A stretch of DNA of 64,000 nt from Gnetum montanum (GCA_015680685.1 MNCI01006175.1:150420-214419), one strand, 5' to 3'; shown: positions 42,175-54,828, numbered from the stretch's first letter. Translations and numbers: made by a program. Notes: generated from the letters alone by a model not told the origin.

Positions 42175-42761
42175 AAACACCCTGAAGGTTACCTTATCCC
42201 CAAGGTAACCCAAGGCAGTTCCGCCAACTGTTAACGTACTATCCAAGTGGAACTCCACTACAACCCATCGGGAAACATCAGCAGTGGCAACACCCATAGT
42301 CATGGGGGATGCCACCACCTAGACAACAATACCATTACCGGCAACCTGATCCTTATGGCTATTACATGCAGCAGCCGATTTCTCCAAGTGACTCTATGGG
42401 TCACACAACTCCCCAACGTCACTACCAAGTTTGGGAGTACTTTAGAAAGACACCTTCTCCTTTGGGAGATGCTCCACATCCATACCATCCTCCAAATCCA
42501 TCTGCCACTCTTCCGTCGGTAGTTCCACTACCACCAGCTCCAACAATGCAAGGGGAACTCCCCACTCAACCGCAGCAACGTAACGCTGCGAGAGCTGTAA
42601 ACATTAAACCCCCTATTGGTACTAACAACTACAAGAAAAGAAGACCTTTCTTCAAAACCAAAAGCCTAGAAAAGCTCTCACAACAACAAGTAGTTGAGTC
42701 TGTACATGCTCCTCCACCATCCAAGACTTCAGGGCCCCTTCAGTCCAACAACAGAGCTTAA
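42175..42761 (+). pseudogene. gag C-terminal tail of E9
   Basis: Open stretch 42309-42761 is rich in Pro, Gln and Tyr (MPPPRQQYHYRQPDPYGYYM, later HYQVWEYFRKTPSPLGDAP) and ends in a Lys-rich then Ser/Pro tail. It matches the C-terminus of gag in E6 (30190-30570) and E2. The upstream 130 bp continues the same similarity in another frame. Disordered, low-complexity composition is usual for the end of this gag. Confidence 0.7.
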
Positions 42762-43325
42762 CGCATATGGTTATGTTAACACATACCGTTACCAATTGGA
42801 TCAAGGTAGGCCACCTTCCTAGGAAACTCTTTAATCCTAGAAGCCCCTTAATCTATCTACAAGTCACTGGGAATGAACCACATAAGGCTCTTCTTAACTC
42901 AGGTTCCAGAGTCAACTTAATCTCACAAGAAATGTATCAAGCCTAGAACTTGCCCCAACTCAAGAAGAGAAATATTCACCTTGAGCTGGCTGACCAGTCC
43001 ATCACCATTCCCTTAGGATTGGTGGAGGACATCGTTACCACTGTGTGTGGTTGGTCATACCTAACCGATTTCCTGGTGATAGAAGTCAATAGTAACAACG
43101 AGGGCTTCGCAATTATAATGGGAAGGCCATGGCTAAGTATAATAGATACATTCCTAGGGATCTGTGATCTTTCCTTGGAGATATCTAAGGTAAAAATTTA
43201 TGGAAAGATCAAGAAGAAGAAAGTTCCATGCATCACATATAGTGACTCAGAGGGTGATGACATGGAGGAATGCTCAGCATCTCCTTCATGTAATTGGTGT
43301 GCCCAAGAAACACAAATAGAATAGT
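42762..43325 (+). pseudogene. Aspartic protease of E9
   Basis: Same order as the E6 protease: VTNWIKVGHLPR, then KALLNSGSRVNLIS (active-site Asp replaced by Asn), a stop at EMYQA*NLP. Open frame 42950-43324 with LELADQSITIPLGLVEDIVT, FAIIMGRPWLSIIDTFLG and the Cys pair CNWCAQ follows. Loss of the Asp makes it inactive. Confidence 0.75.
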
Positions 43326-45427
43326 GTCTATATGTAGCAACCACACAACAATAGAACACCTAGTGGTTGATAGCTGATCAAGAAAGCAGCCCACCAACAT
43401 GCATGGAATGAACTGGGGGAACAACCCACACTAACAACGAAGGCATAGATACATTGGAATATGAGCGTTGCTGACTTCCACCCCTTAATCTAAGAACATC
43501 AGTTGGGAGAAGCTGGACACTTTTAAAAAATTCAAATAGGCATTCATTATTTCGGATCTCTCCCTTTCCATTCAGTCATGGGGGAGATGCCCACCTATGC
43601 TGATCATTGGAGGCCCTTAGTTCTTTTTAGTTTTTGTTTTACACATTTTTTTTTACAAATTTCTTTAACTTTTCTTGTTTTTGTTTTACAACATCATTCA
43701 TACTTTTTCATTTCTTTGTATGCATGTGTGTGTGTGTTATCCATCTTGTGAGTTTGTCACCTAATAAGTGTTCTTCATGATGGTATGAACTATTTTTCTA
43801 TTGATTGCCAATGTTTGGTTTTTACCTTTAAGTTATGATGTTGATACTAAGGTATGTTTCTTTTGATATCGCAGGTAATGAGTTCACTTCATCCACAAAA
43901 GTCCATGGTCTCTCTTGGCTTGGAAATGTATAGTCCCTTTCTAATAAGAATATTAACGAACCAGTGACTGGGTATTTCTCAAACTAAGGAAGGACTCAAG
44001 GATTGAAAAGGGTGTGACTTCAAGGGAACTTGATGCATTTGTGTTGGCCATTCTCTTGGGTGCTTGGATGTTTTTATTCTTGAGTTTTCTTATCGTTTTG
44101 ACGTTACCCAATTATCGGGAAGCTGAGTCAATAAAAATAATAAGTCTTTGCATGGTGTGGTTCTCACGCATAAAAACAAGAAAAAAACAAACAACAAAAA
44201 AAAAACAAACAACAAACAAGAAAAAGAAAAATAAAAAGTGAGAATTCAAAGCACACCCCATTGGTTATGGAACTAATATAAAAATGTTCCCTCTAACTAA
44301 GGCCCTCCTCGCTTCCCATTCTTCAGAATGGTGGTGGTTCTTGGTGGAAGGCATTCTTGTTATTCAAGTGGATGGATTGGCTGAATGCATTAATGCGAAG
44401 TCACTGGATGTGGTTTGTTTGAGGCCGGAGTTGGCATGAGATTTACCAAGTCACATTAATCATGAAAGACACAAGGGGCTGTACACCACCTTGTTCTTGA
44501 GATTCCATTCCATTCTCCTCTCTCCATCCTTCTCTCCATTATTCACCTCATTTCTGGTTGTATCATTAGTGTATATTTTGGTAGATGAATTGTTTTCTTT
44601 TTAGTAAATTCTTACGGTTAATATTTTAACTCTTGTTCCAAAGGACATTCCCAGAGCCTACGGACTCTTCAAATGTGGGTTTGTTAGGGCATTAAGGGCA
44701 TGAGCCTACTTTGGGGAGGATCCACTGGCATTCCTATTTGGTGCATCCATTAAATTCTTTCCCTTAACATTTTCTTAATCCACTTTCTTTTGTTCATTTC
44801 CATCTTGACATCCATTTCATCAACGTAATAGTTTTCTTTTTTTCTCTATCTTTCTTGTTCTTTTTCCTTTTTCATTCTCTCGCTACCGGAGGTTCACGAT
44901 TAGTCATGGGAGTATGAGGCCCAATTTTTTTGATTTTATCCTAACCCATACACCTTTGGTAGTTATCATTAATATATCTCCAGATCTGCAATCAGCCATA
45001 CCACAACCCGGCCAATAGACCTTTCATTGAGGCAAGGTATCGACTGTGTGAAAATTCACTTACCCTTGCTAATACAAGATTGTGTTATCTGTGTGTAGAT
45101 GACAATCATGCAACAATGGATTGGATCTAGAGAAAACACTTGGAACTGATCGGTGCTGAAGTAGCTATGCAAGGAATAAGACTGATGGCGCACTTACGGA
45201 TGGACAAAGAAAGGTGCAATCTTGACGTTGGCAGCAACAGACTTCTTCTCTGTTCTCTCTTAGCTGCCAAATAAGGCCTAATGTCAAATGTAATAAGGTG
45301 TTCACCCCTATTGTCATGAACACCAGTTTTGTCTTGTCTTGTAATGATGATCAATTCACATGTCATCCCATTCACCATTAGTTCCATTTGAGTCAATAAT
45401 CCCATACCTTCCCAATATTTTGTAAGG
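43326..45427 (+). other. Conserved non-coding 3' region of E9
   Basis: Collinear with E6 32177-34015. It includes donor-like AAG|GTATGT (43849-43857), the CTTTGCATGGTGTGGTTC block and an A-rich run (44175-44235). It also has the hairpin block (44651-44735), an internal AGTCATGGGAG (44903) and an acceptor-like 'tctgtgtgtag|atg' region near 45090-45105. No long frame. Confidence 0.65.
44651..44735 (+). other. Conserved non-coding block with hairpin and purine tract (E9 copy)
   Basis: CCAGAGCCTACGGACTC, spacer, hairpin GGGC-ATGA-GCCT (44696-44707, one G-U), then CTTTGGGGAGGATCCACTGG. Confidence 0.7.
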
Positions 45428-45463
45428 AACTCAAGGATGAGTTTTCATTTAGTCATGAGGGTA
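45428..45463 (+). other. Hairpin and polypurine tract of E9
   Basis: AACTC-AAGGAT-GAGTT (45428-45443), then AGTCATGAGGGTA (45451-45463). Confidence 0.7.
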
Positions 45464-46325
45464 TGATGGAACTCGATGTCGCATGGGCCATGATATCGCG
45501 TACGTGATATTGCGATCACCGTAATATCGTATCCCACGCGATATCGCGTCGTCCCCCATGATATCATGAAGGCGATATCGCGGTGCACCACCAAGTCTAT
45601 AAATAAGAGGCAGCTCTTCCTTGTTTCAAATTCTAGGCCTAGACTGTAGGGAAACTCTGGCAGTTTTACCTCTCCAGAGAGAGATTAATTTCCATGTGCC
45701 CATAGTAGGAATTCCAAAGTGAACATATCTTTATTCGATCAAATAATGTACTTGAACACAAGTTTGTGTACGGTAATAAAGACAAACTTCTTGGATAAAC
45801 TTTGAAGTGCATGGAATAGGCTAATTAGGATTTTATTTACTGTTATTTATTATTCATTATTTAATTGCTTTATTAGTTCATTAAATCTCTCTCAACCCTT
45901 CTCTCCTAGTTAAGTGCCTCAGTACAACCACTTCGAGCATGTGCGTTACGATTGGTGATCCCATTAACGACTAGCGTTTGGTAACCAAGGTTGCATCGAT
46001 TCAGGGTGTGAATGGTAAGTGGGAACAAATGCTGACACTATGTTAATTAAGTCTTAGTTAGTTAGTTAAAGTTAGTGAATTAGTCTCTTCACCCTTCACC
46101 TTATTAGCATAGGAGATAAAATAGAAAAGACATAAAAATAACATACCTCAGACTTACTTAACCATAGAACTGTGAAAACTACAAGTAAGTTTGGGAAGAC
46201 AACTAATGATTAACCTTAAGTGTTCCATGAGGCATGTAGGCACTTAGTTTGCAGAGTTTGACCAGATTGTGTGTGCTATGCTCGTATTTGTATGGTTGAG
46301 TGTAGGGGTACCTCGCCACTCATCA
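45464..46325 (+). mobile_element. 3' LTR of E9
   Basis: 862 bp, TGATGGAACTC to CACTCATCA. GATATC-type array at 45472-45583, TATAAATA at 45598-45605. U5 lacks one of the 'gagtacgactt' repeats present in E6. Confidence 0.88.
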
Positions 46326-48122
46326 ATCATTTGGATGTGTTTCTCGTTGATGTCTTTCTATAGACCAACTTGATCTTTGTAATGGTTCTTAACTCTCTCA
46401 AATTTGAGACCCTCATTTTTCCATATGGCTATCTCTATTGCATATTTTTGGGAAAGGGCTCAAACTTCCTTCATGGAGAGATTTCTATTTTCTACTACTA
46501 ATCTTCTTAATTCATTATTTACTCTAGCTAGTTACTCCTGCTGTGGATGGATAAAATATTAGATTTGCTACTTCTATACATCAACGTTGCACAGGTGATG
46601 ATTTTCTGTGGTCAAAATTGCATTCTCATGGCATGTGTAAACTAAGTCCTTTTTAATGGTGTACATTTTGGCATTGGCCATGGATTCATCAAAGATGATT
46701 GTCTCCTTCTCATTCTCAACCATTTCAAGCTTATCTTCAAGCTACTTAAAGGATTCATCCCTTGTCAATGTAGGGTTGAGAAATGTAGGATCAACAATAT
46801 GGGTTCTTAATTTAGCAACCTCTATAGCCAAGTGTTGGTTTTGTTCTTGGGGTGTTTTGAGTTGCCCCTCAATTATAATGGACTTGCCCCTCACTTCTAG
46901 TAGCTTTGATTGGGTTGCAGTAATTGTGTCTAGATGGTCAAAGACATTAGGAATTAGTTGCCCATTCCCACTAGTTGGTCTAGCAACTCCTTGTGTTGGG
47001 ATGCACTCAATCTACCACTAACTATTTGTGTGAACTTTTGCACATCTTTGAATGTAGAAACATCTAGTATAGATGTAGGTGCATTCAATGCCTTAGTAAT
47101 TTTATTAACAACCATCTCTACTATTGTCTCCTACCCATGATTCTACATCACCAAGATAATTGCTCCCTTTCCCTTCTCCAAATTCATCAAAAAATTAGTG
47201 ACATTCCTAGAGATTATTGGGAATTTCTCCTATTGTGAAAGAGATATTGTTACCTCTCAAGCATTAGGATTTGATCTTGTAGGTAGCTATGTTCTTTGGG
47301 ATGAGAAAATTAGCTCACCTCCCTTCATTTGGTTGATTGTTTGAGCCACTTCACTAAGGTGACTGATCGATGGGTGATACATAGATGGATCACTGCCACT
47401 TGTTCTTGCTTGTTGCTCTTGCTCTTGCAAGAGTTGCTCTCAAATCTTGCACATGCACTTAAGGGGAGCATAGGCCTTTGGTGTTGTTTTGTGAGTGGAT
47501 GATGAAGGTGGTGTTCACTGTTCATCTTCTTGAATGACTTTAGTAGGTACCTTATCCTTCATCATCTCCACCTAGAAAGTAAACGGAGCATGTTGGACAA
47601 CGTCATTTTTATAGCAAGTCATGCCTTCTCTCTTGCATAATTTCTAGATGAGGGATGGGAAGGGGAGTGACTTCCTTCCATGTTCATTTTCTTTAAATTG
47701 GTTCTCTATCTTAAGATAGATAAGCTATTAAGGTTAATTTGGAATCTACTACTTAGAGAAGCACACACATGAGCAGAGAAGGCTGTGATCTTGCGTGGCC
47801 TTACCATTAGATTTAGGTGAAAGAGTACAATCTTAAAATATGTGGATTTTTCCATGGTAAGCATGGAAAATTCCTTACAATTGACTTCATAACACCACTG
47901 TGTACCTTCCTTCTTGATGCTAGGATTTGCTAACATGGGGATTTCAGCAAGGTTTGCCCTCATTTCTGATAACCCAAGGGCCTCTACGATAGCTTTCATC
48001 AAGTAGGATACTAAGATGTCCTTGTTTGCAAAATATTTATAGGATTTTTTCCTTACATAGATAGGGTCTTGTTGATAGGAGAGACACATATATGAGATCC
48101 CATCAATGGAGCTAGGTGACAA
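46326..48122 (-). pseudogene. 3' ORF of E10: unknown domain plus coiled coil
   Basis: The open part 48122-47706 (138 codons) has DPIYVRKKSYKYFANKDI, LVSYLMKAIVEALGL, then TQWCYEVNCKEFSML and YFKIVLFHLNLMV. This is homologous to the E2 and E3 3' ORFs. The following part (47525-47325) is Pro/Gln/His-rich. The last part (47190-46326) reads as heptad coiled coil in one dominant frame with stops (for example EDKLEMVENEKETIIFDESM). The start at 48122 may be artificial because an upstream segment is deleted relative to E2. No signal peptide or membrane segment. Function unknown; it sits at the env position of Athila elements. Confidence 0.6.
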
Positions 48123-49740
48123 AATTTTTTACTTTAAAAATATTGAAAAATACAAGGATCTTTCTTACGAAATTGGGATTCATAGAGAGTTAGAAAAGTT
48201 GTGAACATGATGAAAACCTTAGAAGAAGGTTTGGGAATTTGAAAAAATTGGAGAATTATGGGATAATGAAATCTTATTAGAGAAAATTCCTTAAGGAGTG
48301 CACAACTGGATGTAATCAATGGAGCGCATGAAAGATTTGATCGTCAAAATGCCTAAAGATAAGGAACTTAACTACCCTAACCAAGAGATATGCAAGTGGA
48401 TCCTTCCCATAGCAAGCTCATGCCCTTTTTGTGACCTTGCATAAACTCAAATAAGGAGTCCATGGACCCCATAGTAGATTAATGGTTATGAAAAGTTAAG
48501 AACTAAATCTAGAAAAATCTACCTAAGAATTTCAACACGTCAAACTAAGACATTCAATAAGACATGGAAATTGGCAATGAGATGAATTATGGAAAGAATT
48601 GATAGATGATAAAGAGGGTGAGATGGAATTTTGAATTGTGGTTACATGAAATCTATTATGAATATTATGGTTAAATGACCTCATAATGTCCATCCTTAGT
48701 CTAGATCAAAATGAACTACTTTCAGTGATTTTCAATCACCACTATAAGACCAAATCACCCCCTCGAGACATAAGAATGCTTCCATAGATTAATAAACATT
48801 CCTTATTTGAGACAAAAATAGAAGCTGGAAGTGAAAAAAAGGCCTTAGTTAGAGAGGACCTTCAGGCATGGGTAACATGTCTTTCTAGTCCCATAACTAG
48901 TGCTTGCAGTCCACTATTTTGTTTAAGGGGAGTGCTTTTAATTACCATCATGTTTTTTTTTTTGTGAATTTTATGTTTTAATGAATTTTTGGATAGGAAC
49001 CACAACATGCAAATACTTATTAAGTTCCTATTATTGGTCAACATGGAAAGGTAAGAAATCCATGAAAACATAATTGCGCTTAAGTAGATAGAAAGGTACA
49101 AAGAGTATTGAATTCCATTGAATGCACATCCTTTTCAAGCCTTTGAATTCTTCCCCAATTTGAAAACTACCAAGGTCACAAGTTCATCATAGTTTTATTA
49201 ATGAAAAAGGGACATCATACTTCCAAAACCAAGAAGACCATAGAGTTAGTGGATGGGTGGATGATGTGGACTCACTAGTTGTTCCATGAAAAAGAAACTT
49301 TGTCTTAGTCATTAGTCATAAAAATTCAAAAGTAGAAAATAGACATTAGCAATCAAGAATATTAAGTACAAACCACCATTAGAAAATAACTACAACATCA
49401 CTATTTTCTATTGGCAATAAAGCATTTTATTAGAAAACAAGAAAAAATCACATCAAAATAAAGTAGAATATAAAAGAAATTATAAAATATTCAAGAAATT
49501 TAAAATTTACTAATGATGTTGTAAATAAAAATTAGGAAAAATAACAAAGTGTAAAACAAAAAGGTATAAAAACAAAGGAGGTGTAAAACAAAAATTTAGA
49601 AAAACTATGGAGCCACTAATATGGTTAACATGAATGACCATCTTTCCCATGACTAGGTTGAAAGGAGGAGAGCCAAAAAATTGAGCATGGCTATCCATCC
49701 AAGGTGGTGTTGCTTACACTAGCTTGCTTGGGCTGATGAA
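48123..49740 (-). other. Conserved non-coding region of E10
   Basis: Collinear with E2 3027-4285 and, inverted, with E6 32500-33350. It contains the hairpin block (48391-48472) and the TTTGCATGTTGTGGTTCC block (near 49000). The internal promoter segment of E2 is deleted at its left edge. No gene seen. Confidence 0.6.
48391..48472 (-). other. Conserved non-coding block with hairpin and purine tract (E10 copy)
   Basis: Minus: GGGTCCATGGACTCC, spacer, weak hairpin GGGC-ATGA-GCTT (two G-U pairs, near 48426-48415), then CTATGGGAAGGATCCACTTG. Confidence 0.6.
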
Positions 49741-51110
49741 AAAGTTTAAGTTGTTGCATGTTGACCAGTTGCTTTTTGTTTAGGCTCTCAGGTTTGTAGA
49801 TCAACATGACCCCATAAGATTTGAAAATGATATAAGGTCCTTCCGATAATGTGTAAAACTTAGTCTTTTATAATACATCTGTGGGATTCTAGTAGAGGAC
49901 CTTGTCTCCAGGTTGAAATTTTACTTTCCTTATCCTAAGGTCATGGTGTTTATTGTTGAATGCCTTGTGCAGTTCATTCAATGATAGGGCCACCAATCTA
50001 TTTTCATCTAGTACATTAAGGTTAATCAATATTTCTTTTTATGCTAGGCTAAGGTCAAGATCAAGGTCATAGTTTGTTGAGAGTGTATGGAGCTCAGATT
50101 GAATTGGAAGAGTTGGTAATTTCTTGTACACTAGCTCATAGGAAGAGTAGCTTATAGGGAGTCTTCATGTGGAGTAGTAGGTTCAAAGAACATCATTGAT
50201 TTTTTGTGGTCCACTCTCTCCTATATTTGCTAATTTTTCTCATTAGGATTTTTGAGATTTCCTTATTAGTAACCTCTATTTAACCATTCGTTTGGGGGTG
50301 GTAGGGTGTTGTTAACTTATGTTCAACCCCCAAGTGTTACATAAGGTTGCGAAAAGTAGTAGTTGTAAAATGAGTACTATTGTCAAAAATCAGTGCACAT
50401 GGCACTCCAAACCTATTTACAACATTCTATAGTACAAACTAAGTAGCACTAAAAGATGTACAGTCGATGATGGATGCTGCTTCTACCCATTTTGTACAAT
50501 AATCAACAATGACTATTATGTACTCATTTCCATTTGACATGGGTGTGATGGGATCCATGAAGTCTATGCCCAAAATGTTGAAGGATTCTAGTGGGTGGAT
50601 CCACTATTGAGGTCCTTCCATTTAAGTGGTTATCCTATCATCTTGTTGACAACATTCACAGGAGTAGATGAATTGGTGGGCATCCCTAAATATTATTGGC
50701 CAATAATACCCTACCATTAGAATCTTAATGGCCATGCATCTCCCTGCATAGTGGTCCCCACAAGGATCCTTGTGAGTGTCTTGGAGAACACATAGTTAAT
50801 TAGCATTAGGGGCATACCAATGAATCAAGGCATCAATGCACATTTTGTAAAGATTTCTATTGATTTCCATGAAACATTTGGCTGGTGAAGAAACTATTGT
50901 TTCTTTTGGTGGTCCAAGTCTTATGGGATCTCTTGAGTAAGAAGATAAGTGAGGATGCCATTGTACCATTTAGGTTCATAGGGCACTTATTTATTTATTA
51001 CATCAGAAAAGAGGAATGCATTAGGAAATTGATCAAAGAATGGGCTCTCCTCCTCTTTCTTATGCCATCATAATGAAAATAAGTGATTAGTGACCACATT
51101 CTTAATGCCA
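49741..51110 (-). pseudogene. Integrase of E10
   Basis: Minus translation in order: zinc-finger part YSCECCQQDDRITT (near 50660-50620). Core with GIDFMDPITPMSNGNEYIIV and DYCTKWVEAASI (first Asp), RFGVPCALIFDNSTHF (second Asp), HKLTTPYHPQTNG then IEVTNKEI (Glu). The DDE triad positions are all still readable although stops and shifts interrupt. The C-terminal part to 49750 shows LLESHRCIIKD and TLYHFQILWGHVDLQT (the usual post-core GPY/F-like area). It would have inserted the element cDNA. Confidence 0.8.
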
Positions 51111-51500
51111 TTTCAATATACCATTGTAAGATTGAACTTTTGCAAGATCACTAGCCACCATATGACACGGGGGTTCATTTTCAACTTTTTTATAAAAAAG
51201 TGAATGATACAATGGTCAGTGTATATAAACACTTTGTTTTCAAGCACATAGTACCTAAATTTCCCTAAAGCATACACCACCATCATTAGCTCTTTGTTTG
51301 TTGTGGTGTAGTTGAGTTATGTATCCATAATGCTTTGACTTGCATAGTGGATATAATAAGGATGTTTCTAATAATTTAGTTATGTAAGCATAGCTTCCAA
51401 GGCATAGTTCGATGCATCCATCATGATATGAAATGGATGGAACCAATCAAGTCCTCATAGAATTGGAGTTTCTACAATCTTTTGCTTAAGTTTCCGAAAT
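51111..51500 (-). pseudogene. RNase H of E10
   Basis: Stretch 51446-51255 is open (MVPSISYHDGCIELCLGSYA, HYGYITQLHHNKQRANDG), followed by broken 'HMVASDLAKVQSYNGILKWH' sequence. That is the equivalent of the QEFDL region of E2 and is heavily mutated. Identified mainly by collinearity with E2 5288-5740. Confidence 0.6.
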
Positions 51501-52340
51501 GCTTTTTTTGCATTCCTTGGTCCATATGAATGAATCATCTTTATTTGTCAACTTGACCAGTAGTTTCACGATCTTAGAAAAATTCTCTATGAATTACAAG
51601 TAGTAGAGTGTGTCCAAGAAATGACTAGACATCTTTAATGATTTTCAGTTGGCAGGTTATTTTCTTAGATGATCCTAATCTTTTTAGGGTTCACCTCAAT
51701 CCTTGCTTGTGATATTTTATGCCCCAACAAATGTCCTCTTGGACCATCATATGGTTATTTTGCCAATTGAGTTAAAGATTAGTCTCCATGCACCTTTTAT
51801 ACACCTGCTCAAGGTGGTCTAAGGCTTGCTTAAATGTAGTGCCATAGGTGGAGAATTCATCCATGAAGAATTCCATCTTGCTACTAATCTGCTATTGAAA
51901 AATACTTAGGACAAGACGTTGGAATGTTGTAGGGACATTGCACAAACCAAAAGGCATCTTTTTATATGCAAAAGTCCCTAGGAACTTGTGAATGTTGTTT
52001 TGGCTTAATCCTCTGGTGCAATATGAATTGGGTTATAGCTACTATAACCATTTGAAAAGTTGTAATAACAATGCCCAAAGATAGTGTCCAACACTTGGTC
52101 CACAAATGAAAATGAAAAATGACCTTTGTAGGTTACCATGTTCAACAACCTAAAATCAATAAAAACCCTCCACATGCCATGTTTATTTGGCATAATCACA
52201 AGTGAGCTAACCCACTTGTTATTTGTAATTGGTTAGATGAACGTTGCCTTGAGGAGTTCAATTTTCTCTTTGACAATCTACTTTAATTTGGGGTTCAACC
52301 ATTGCTGTGGCAACCTCTTTGGCTTGATGGAAGGATTAGT
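51501..52340 (-). pseudogene. Reverse transcriptase of E10
   Basis: Open piece 52199-52005 reads IMPNKHGMWRVFIDFRLLNM, then FSFSFVDQVLD, then GHCYYNFSNGYSSYNPIHIA. This is fingers to palm of gypsy RT (WRMCVDYRxLN, PLPFIDQ, Y-x-F-L-D-G-Y-x-G-Y-x-Q-I), with the first catalytic Asp of FLDGYSGY changed to Asn. The YxDD region near 51870 is broken (WMNSPPMALHL). Connection near 51640-51560 (YYLXFIENFSKIVKLLVKLT). Inactive. Confidence 0.75.
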
Positions 52341-52849
52341 ATAGATGCGATGCTAGCATATCCTAGGATAAGTCCTAGTGAGTTCAAGATATGACCATGC
52401 AAAGACTATTGACTATTTGTTAATCACATTTAGGAGCTTCTCTTTTTATTTAAGAGTAAGGTTAGCATTGATTATTACTAGCTTGTCATTTTTTAGGAAT
52501 GCATACTCCATGTCAGTAGGTAGAGTTTTCAAATCTAAGGGCTTTTGTTTAAAATTTTCATGGATTTATAACTCTTCCCAATAAGTATTATCAAGATCAT
52601 CATTTGAGAGTTGGTGATGAACTTGCTCTAGTTCATCCATGCCTTCAACATAAGCACATGTTAAGCTCTCAGTTGGTTTCATGCAAAGTGTATTACTTTT
52701 AGGATTAGTTGTCAGCCATTGGGTGTTCTCTTGTTTTGTTTATGCTACATATAGGCACTTTTGGATTTCAAATTCATCTACACATTGTCTACATTCTTTG
52801 ATTGATGTGCTTTTGATAGATGACAACTTCTACACATAGTTGCACCTTG

Positions 52850-53500
52850 TATCGCTACACATAATGCATGGAACTCTCTTCCTCTAGATCTTTTTGAATG
52901 TATTTTCCTTGAAAATTTCTAGGAGAATATATCTAATTCCCATTCACACATTAGTAGTGCTCAACTAAGGCCTTCCCATAATGATTGGGTAATCCTTGTT
53001 GTAGTTGCCAATCTTGATCACCAAGAAATTAGCAAGATAATACCACCCATAGATAGTGGTCACAATGTCCTTCACTAGTCCCAAGGGAACAATGATGGAG
53101 TAATATTTCAATTCTAAATGAATGTTGCTCTTCTTGAGAGTAGGTAGGTTTCAATCTTTATGTATTTGATGAGGAATTAGATTAATACTAGAACTTGAAT
53201 CAAGAAGAGCCTTGCATGACTCATGTCTAGAAATCTTCAAGTAGATGAGGGGACTTCCAGTAATAAAGAAGAACCTTGCATGGCTCATTTCTTGGGAAGG
53301 TTGCTAGCCTTGATCCAATTGGATACAATGTGGGTTAACATAACTGTGTGGATCTTGGGAGGCATTTGGTTTGAAGGGTTCTCAAAGGAAATATATGTAG
53401 AGGATGAAGGAGACATAGGGTGACCAACCACCCAAGTTAAGGAGGTCTTTATAGGGCTATTGGTTTGAAAGAATAATTTTTTTCTATTTGGGTTTTGAAC
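52850..53500 (-). pseudogene. Aspartic protease of E10
   Basis: Minus: PLIYLKISRHESCKALLDSS then SSINLIPHQIHKD. The Asp is kept but the Gly of D-x-G is Ser. Then LELKYYSIIVPLGLVKDIVT, FLVIKIGNYNKDYPIIMGRP. Several stops. Collinear with the E6 protease. Sequence 52341-52849 between protease and RT encodes a spacer with VIINANLTLK-type pieces shared with E2. Confidence 0.7.
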
Positions 53501-53918
53501 CACTCGATGTAAGAATCAATTATAAGTTAATGGCCCTAGTAGCATTACATTGTTGTGGCTATGTAGGAATCTTACCCTGCATAGATGGAGTAGGTGGTAA
53601 TTGAGTTGAGGATGGAGGGACATGTGCAAAAGGATGAGGAGAACCCCTAATGAAATGGGGGCTCCCCTATGGGAGATGGAGAGTGAGCTCTATAGTACTT
53701 CAAAGGGTACTAGTGATGTTGAAAAGAAGCATGACTAGATGAGTCATGCAGAGACAAGGATTGTTGAACATAGTACCATATGGATTTGGCTACCTATAAG
53801 GGTTCTACTACCTTGGCAGTGGCATCCCCCATGACTATGGTTTCTTCCACTGATGATCTTGCTCATATGATTATGGTGGAGGTCCACTTGGATAATAAGC
53901 TTGTTGTTGGTGGGATTG
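53501..53918 (-). pseudogene. gag C-terminal tail of E10, cut by E11
   Basis: Minus: Pro/Tyr/Gln-rich pieces (SWGMPLP, NPYGTMFN, PPSSTQLPPTPSMQGKIPT) matching the gag tails of E2 and E9. It ends abruptly at 53918, where the E11 LTR starts on the other strand. Confidence 0.65.
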
Positions 53919-54827
53919 TGATGAATTGTAGATTGGCTACATTAACTAGGCCCCATTGACTAGGCCTTGTTGACTAGGTGTTGTTGACTAGTCCTTGTTG
54001 ATGCATGATTTGATGCATTGATGTGGCCTCATCGACATAGTGTCTAATTTCACCTATAAATACATGCTCACCCATCATATTTATGGCAATCTTTGTCATA
54101 GTGTTGTAGAGATCTTGTATTTTTTCTTTCCTAGAGTTAAAATATTTTCCCAAGTACCCACAACATGAGTCATTGAGTGTATGGACCTTTATTTGAGCAT
54201 GGTTGTACCTAAGCACAACAGTGTGTGTGGCAATAAAGATGAGCTTTCTAATAAACCTTGTAGCACTTTGGCTAGATTAAATATTTTCTCATGCATTCAA
54301 TTTCTTCAGTAATTTTATTTAGTGCTTTTAAGTAATAAAGCTAAATTAAGTTAGGTTAAGCTAGATTAAATAGTGATTAATTAAGCATATAAGTATGACC
54401 ACTTGGAGCATGTGCATGATGCTTGGTAATCCTAGTAATGCTTAACATTTGGTAACCTAGTAAGGTTATACGTGTTCAAGATGTGTATGAAAAGTATGAT
54501 CAGATGCTTATGTTAGGATTAGTTAGACCTTGGTTAGTTAGTTAGATTAAATTAGCAATTACATTACTTCATTTTTTTCATTCCTAATTTAAAGCACCCA
54601 AAACATAAAACATAAAAATAATAAAAATCATATGTCTTGATTGCACTTTACCATACCTTTGCATATCACAAGTGTAATTGGGAAAACAATGAATGACTGT
54701 TAGGGAAAGTTCACTTCCTAGAGGATAGTGTACTGGAAGATAAGAGGTCCACAAAATTTGATTAGATTACATGTGAACATTTAAGTGATTCTTATGGTTG
54801 GGCATAGGGGATACTTCCCACTCGTCA
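53919..54827 (+). mobile_element. 5' LTR of E11 (E2-type family)
   Basis: 909 bp. Begins TGATGAATTGTAGATTGG, like the E2 LTR start TGATGAATCATAGATTGG, and ends CACTCGTCA. U3 array of TTGACTAGGCC units at 53940-53998, TATAAATA at 54055-54062, and AATAAAG downstream. Inserted into E10 gag; left flank GATTG. No 3' LTR for it was found in the window. Confidence 0.85.
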
Positions 54828-54828
54828 T

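Larger units (their letters stand above)
42175..46325 (+). mobile_element. E9: 5'-truncated gag-protease-only element, sister of E6
   Basis: Collinear with E6 from 30106 to the end: gag tail, protease, non-coding 3' region, hairpin and polypurine tract, 3' LTR (45464-46325). The 5' LTR and most of gag are missing. Its 3' flank ATCAT is the start of E10. It lacks the GC-rich foreign block found in E6 and has no RT, integrase or 3' ORF. Confidence 0.85.
46326..53918 (-). mobile_element. E10: Athila-like element, both ends missing in place
   Basis: The minus-strand order gag tail, protease, RT, RNase H, integrase, non-coding region and 3' ORF is all collinear with E2. The left end is cut where E9 begins (46326) and the right end is cut in gag by the E11 LTR (53919). 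It keeps the integrase core that E2 has lost but lacks the internal TATA block present in E2 at 2939-3026. Many stops; old. Confidence 0.8.

Noticed and set aside
46656-47021. 121-codon plus-strand frame
   Set aside because: It is the antisense of the coiled-coil part of the E10 3' ORF, whose homologues read on the minus strand.
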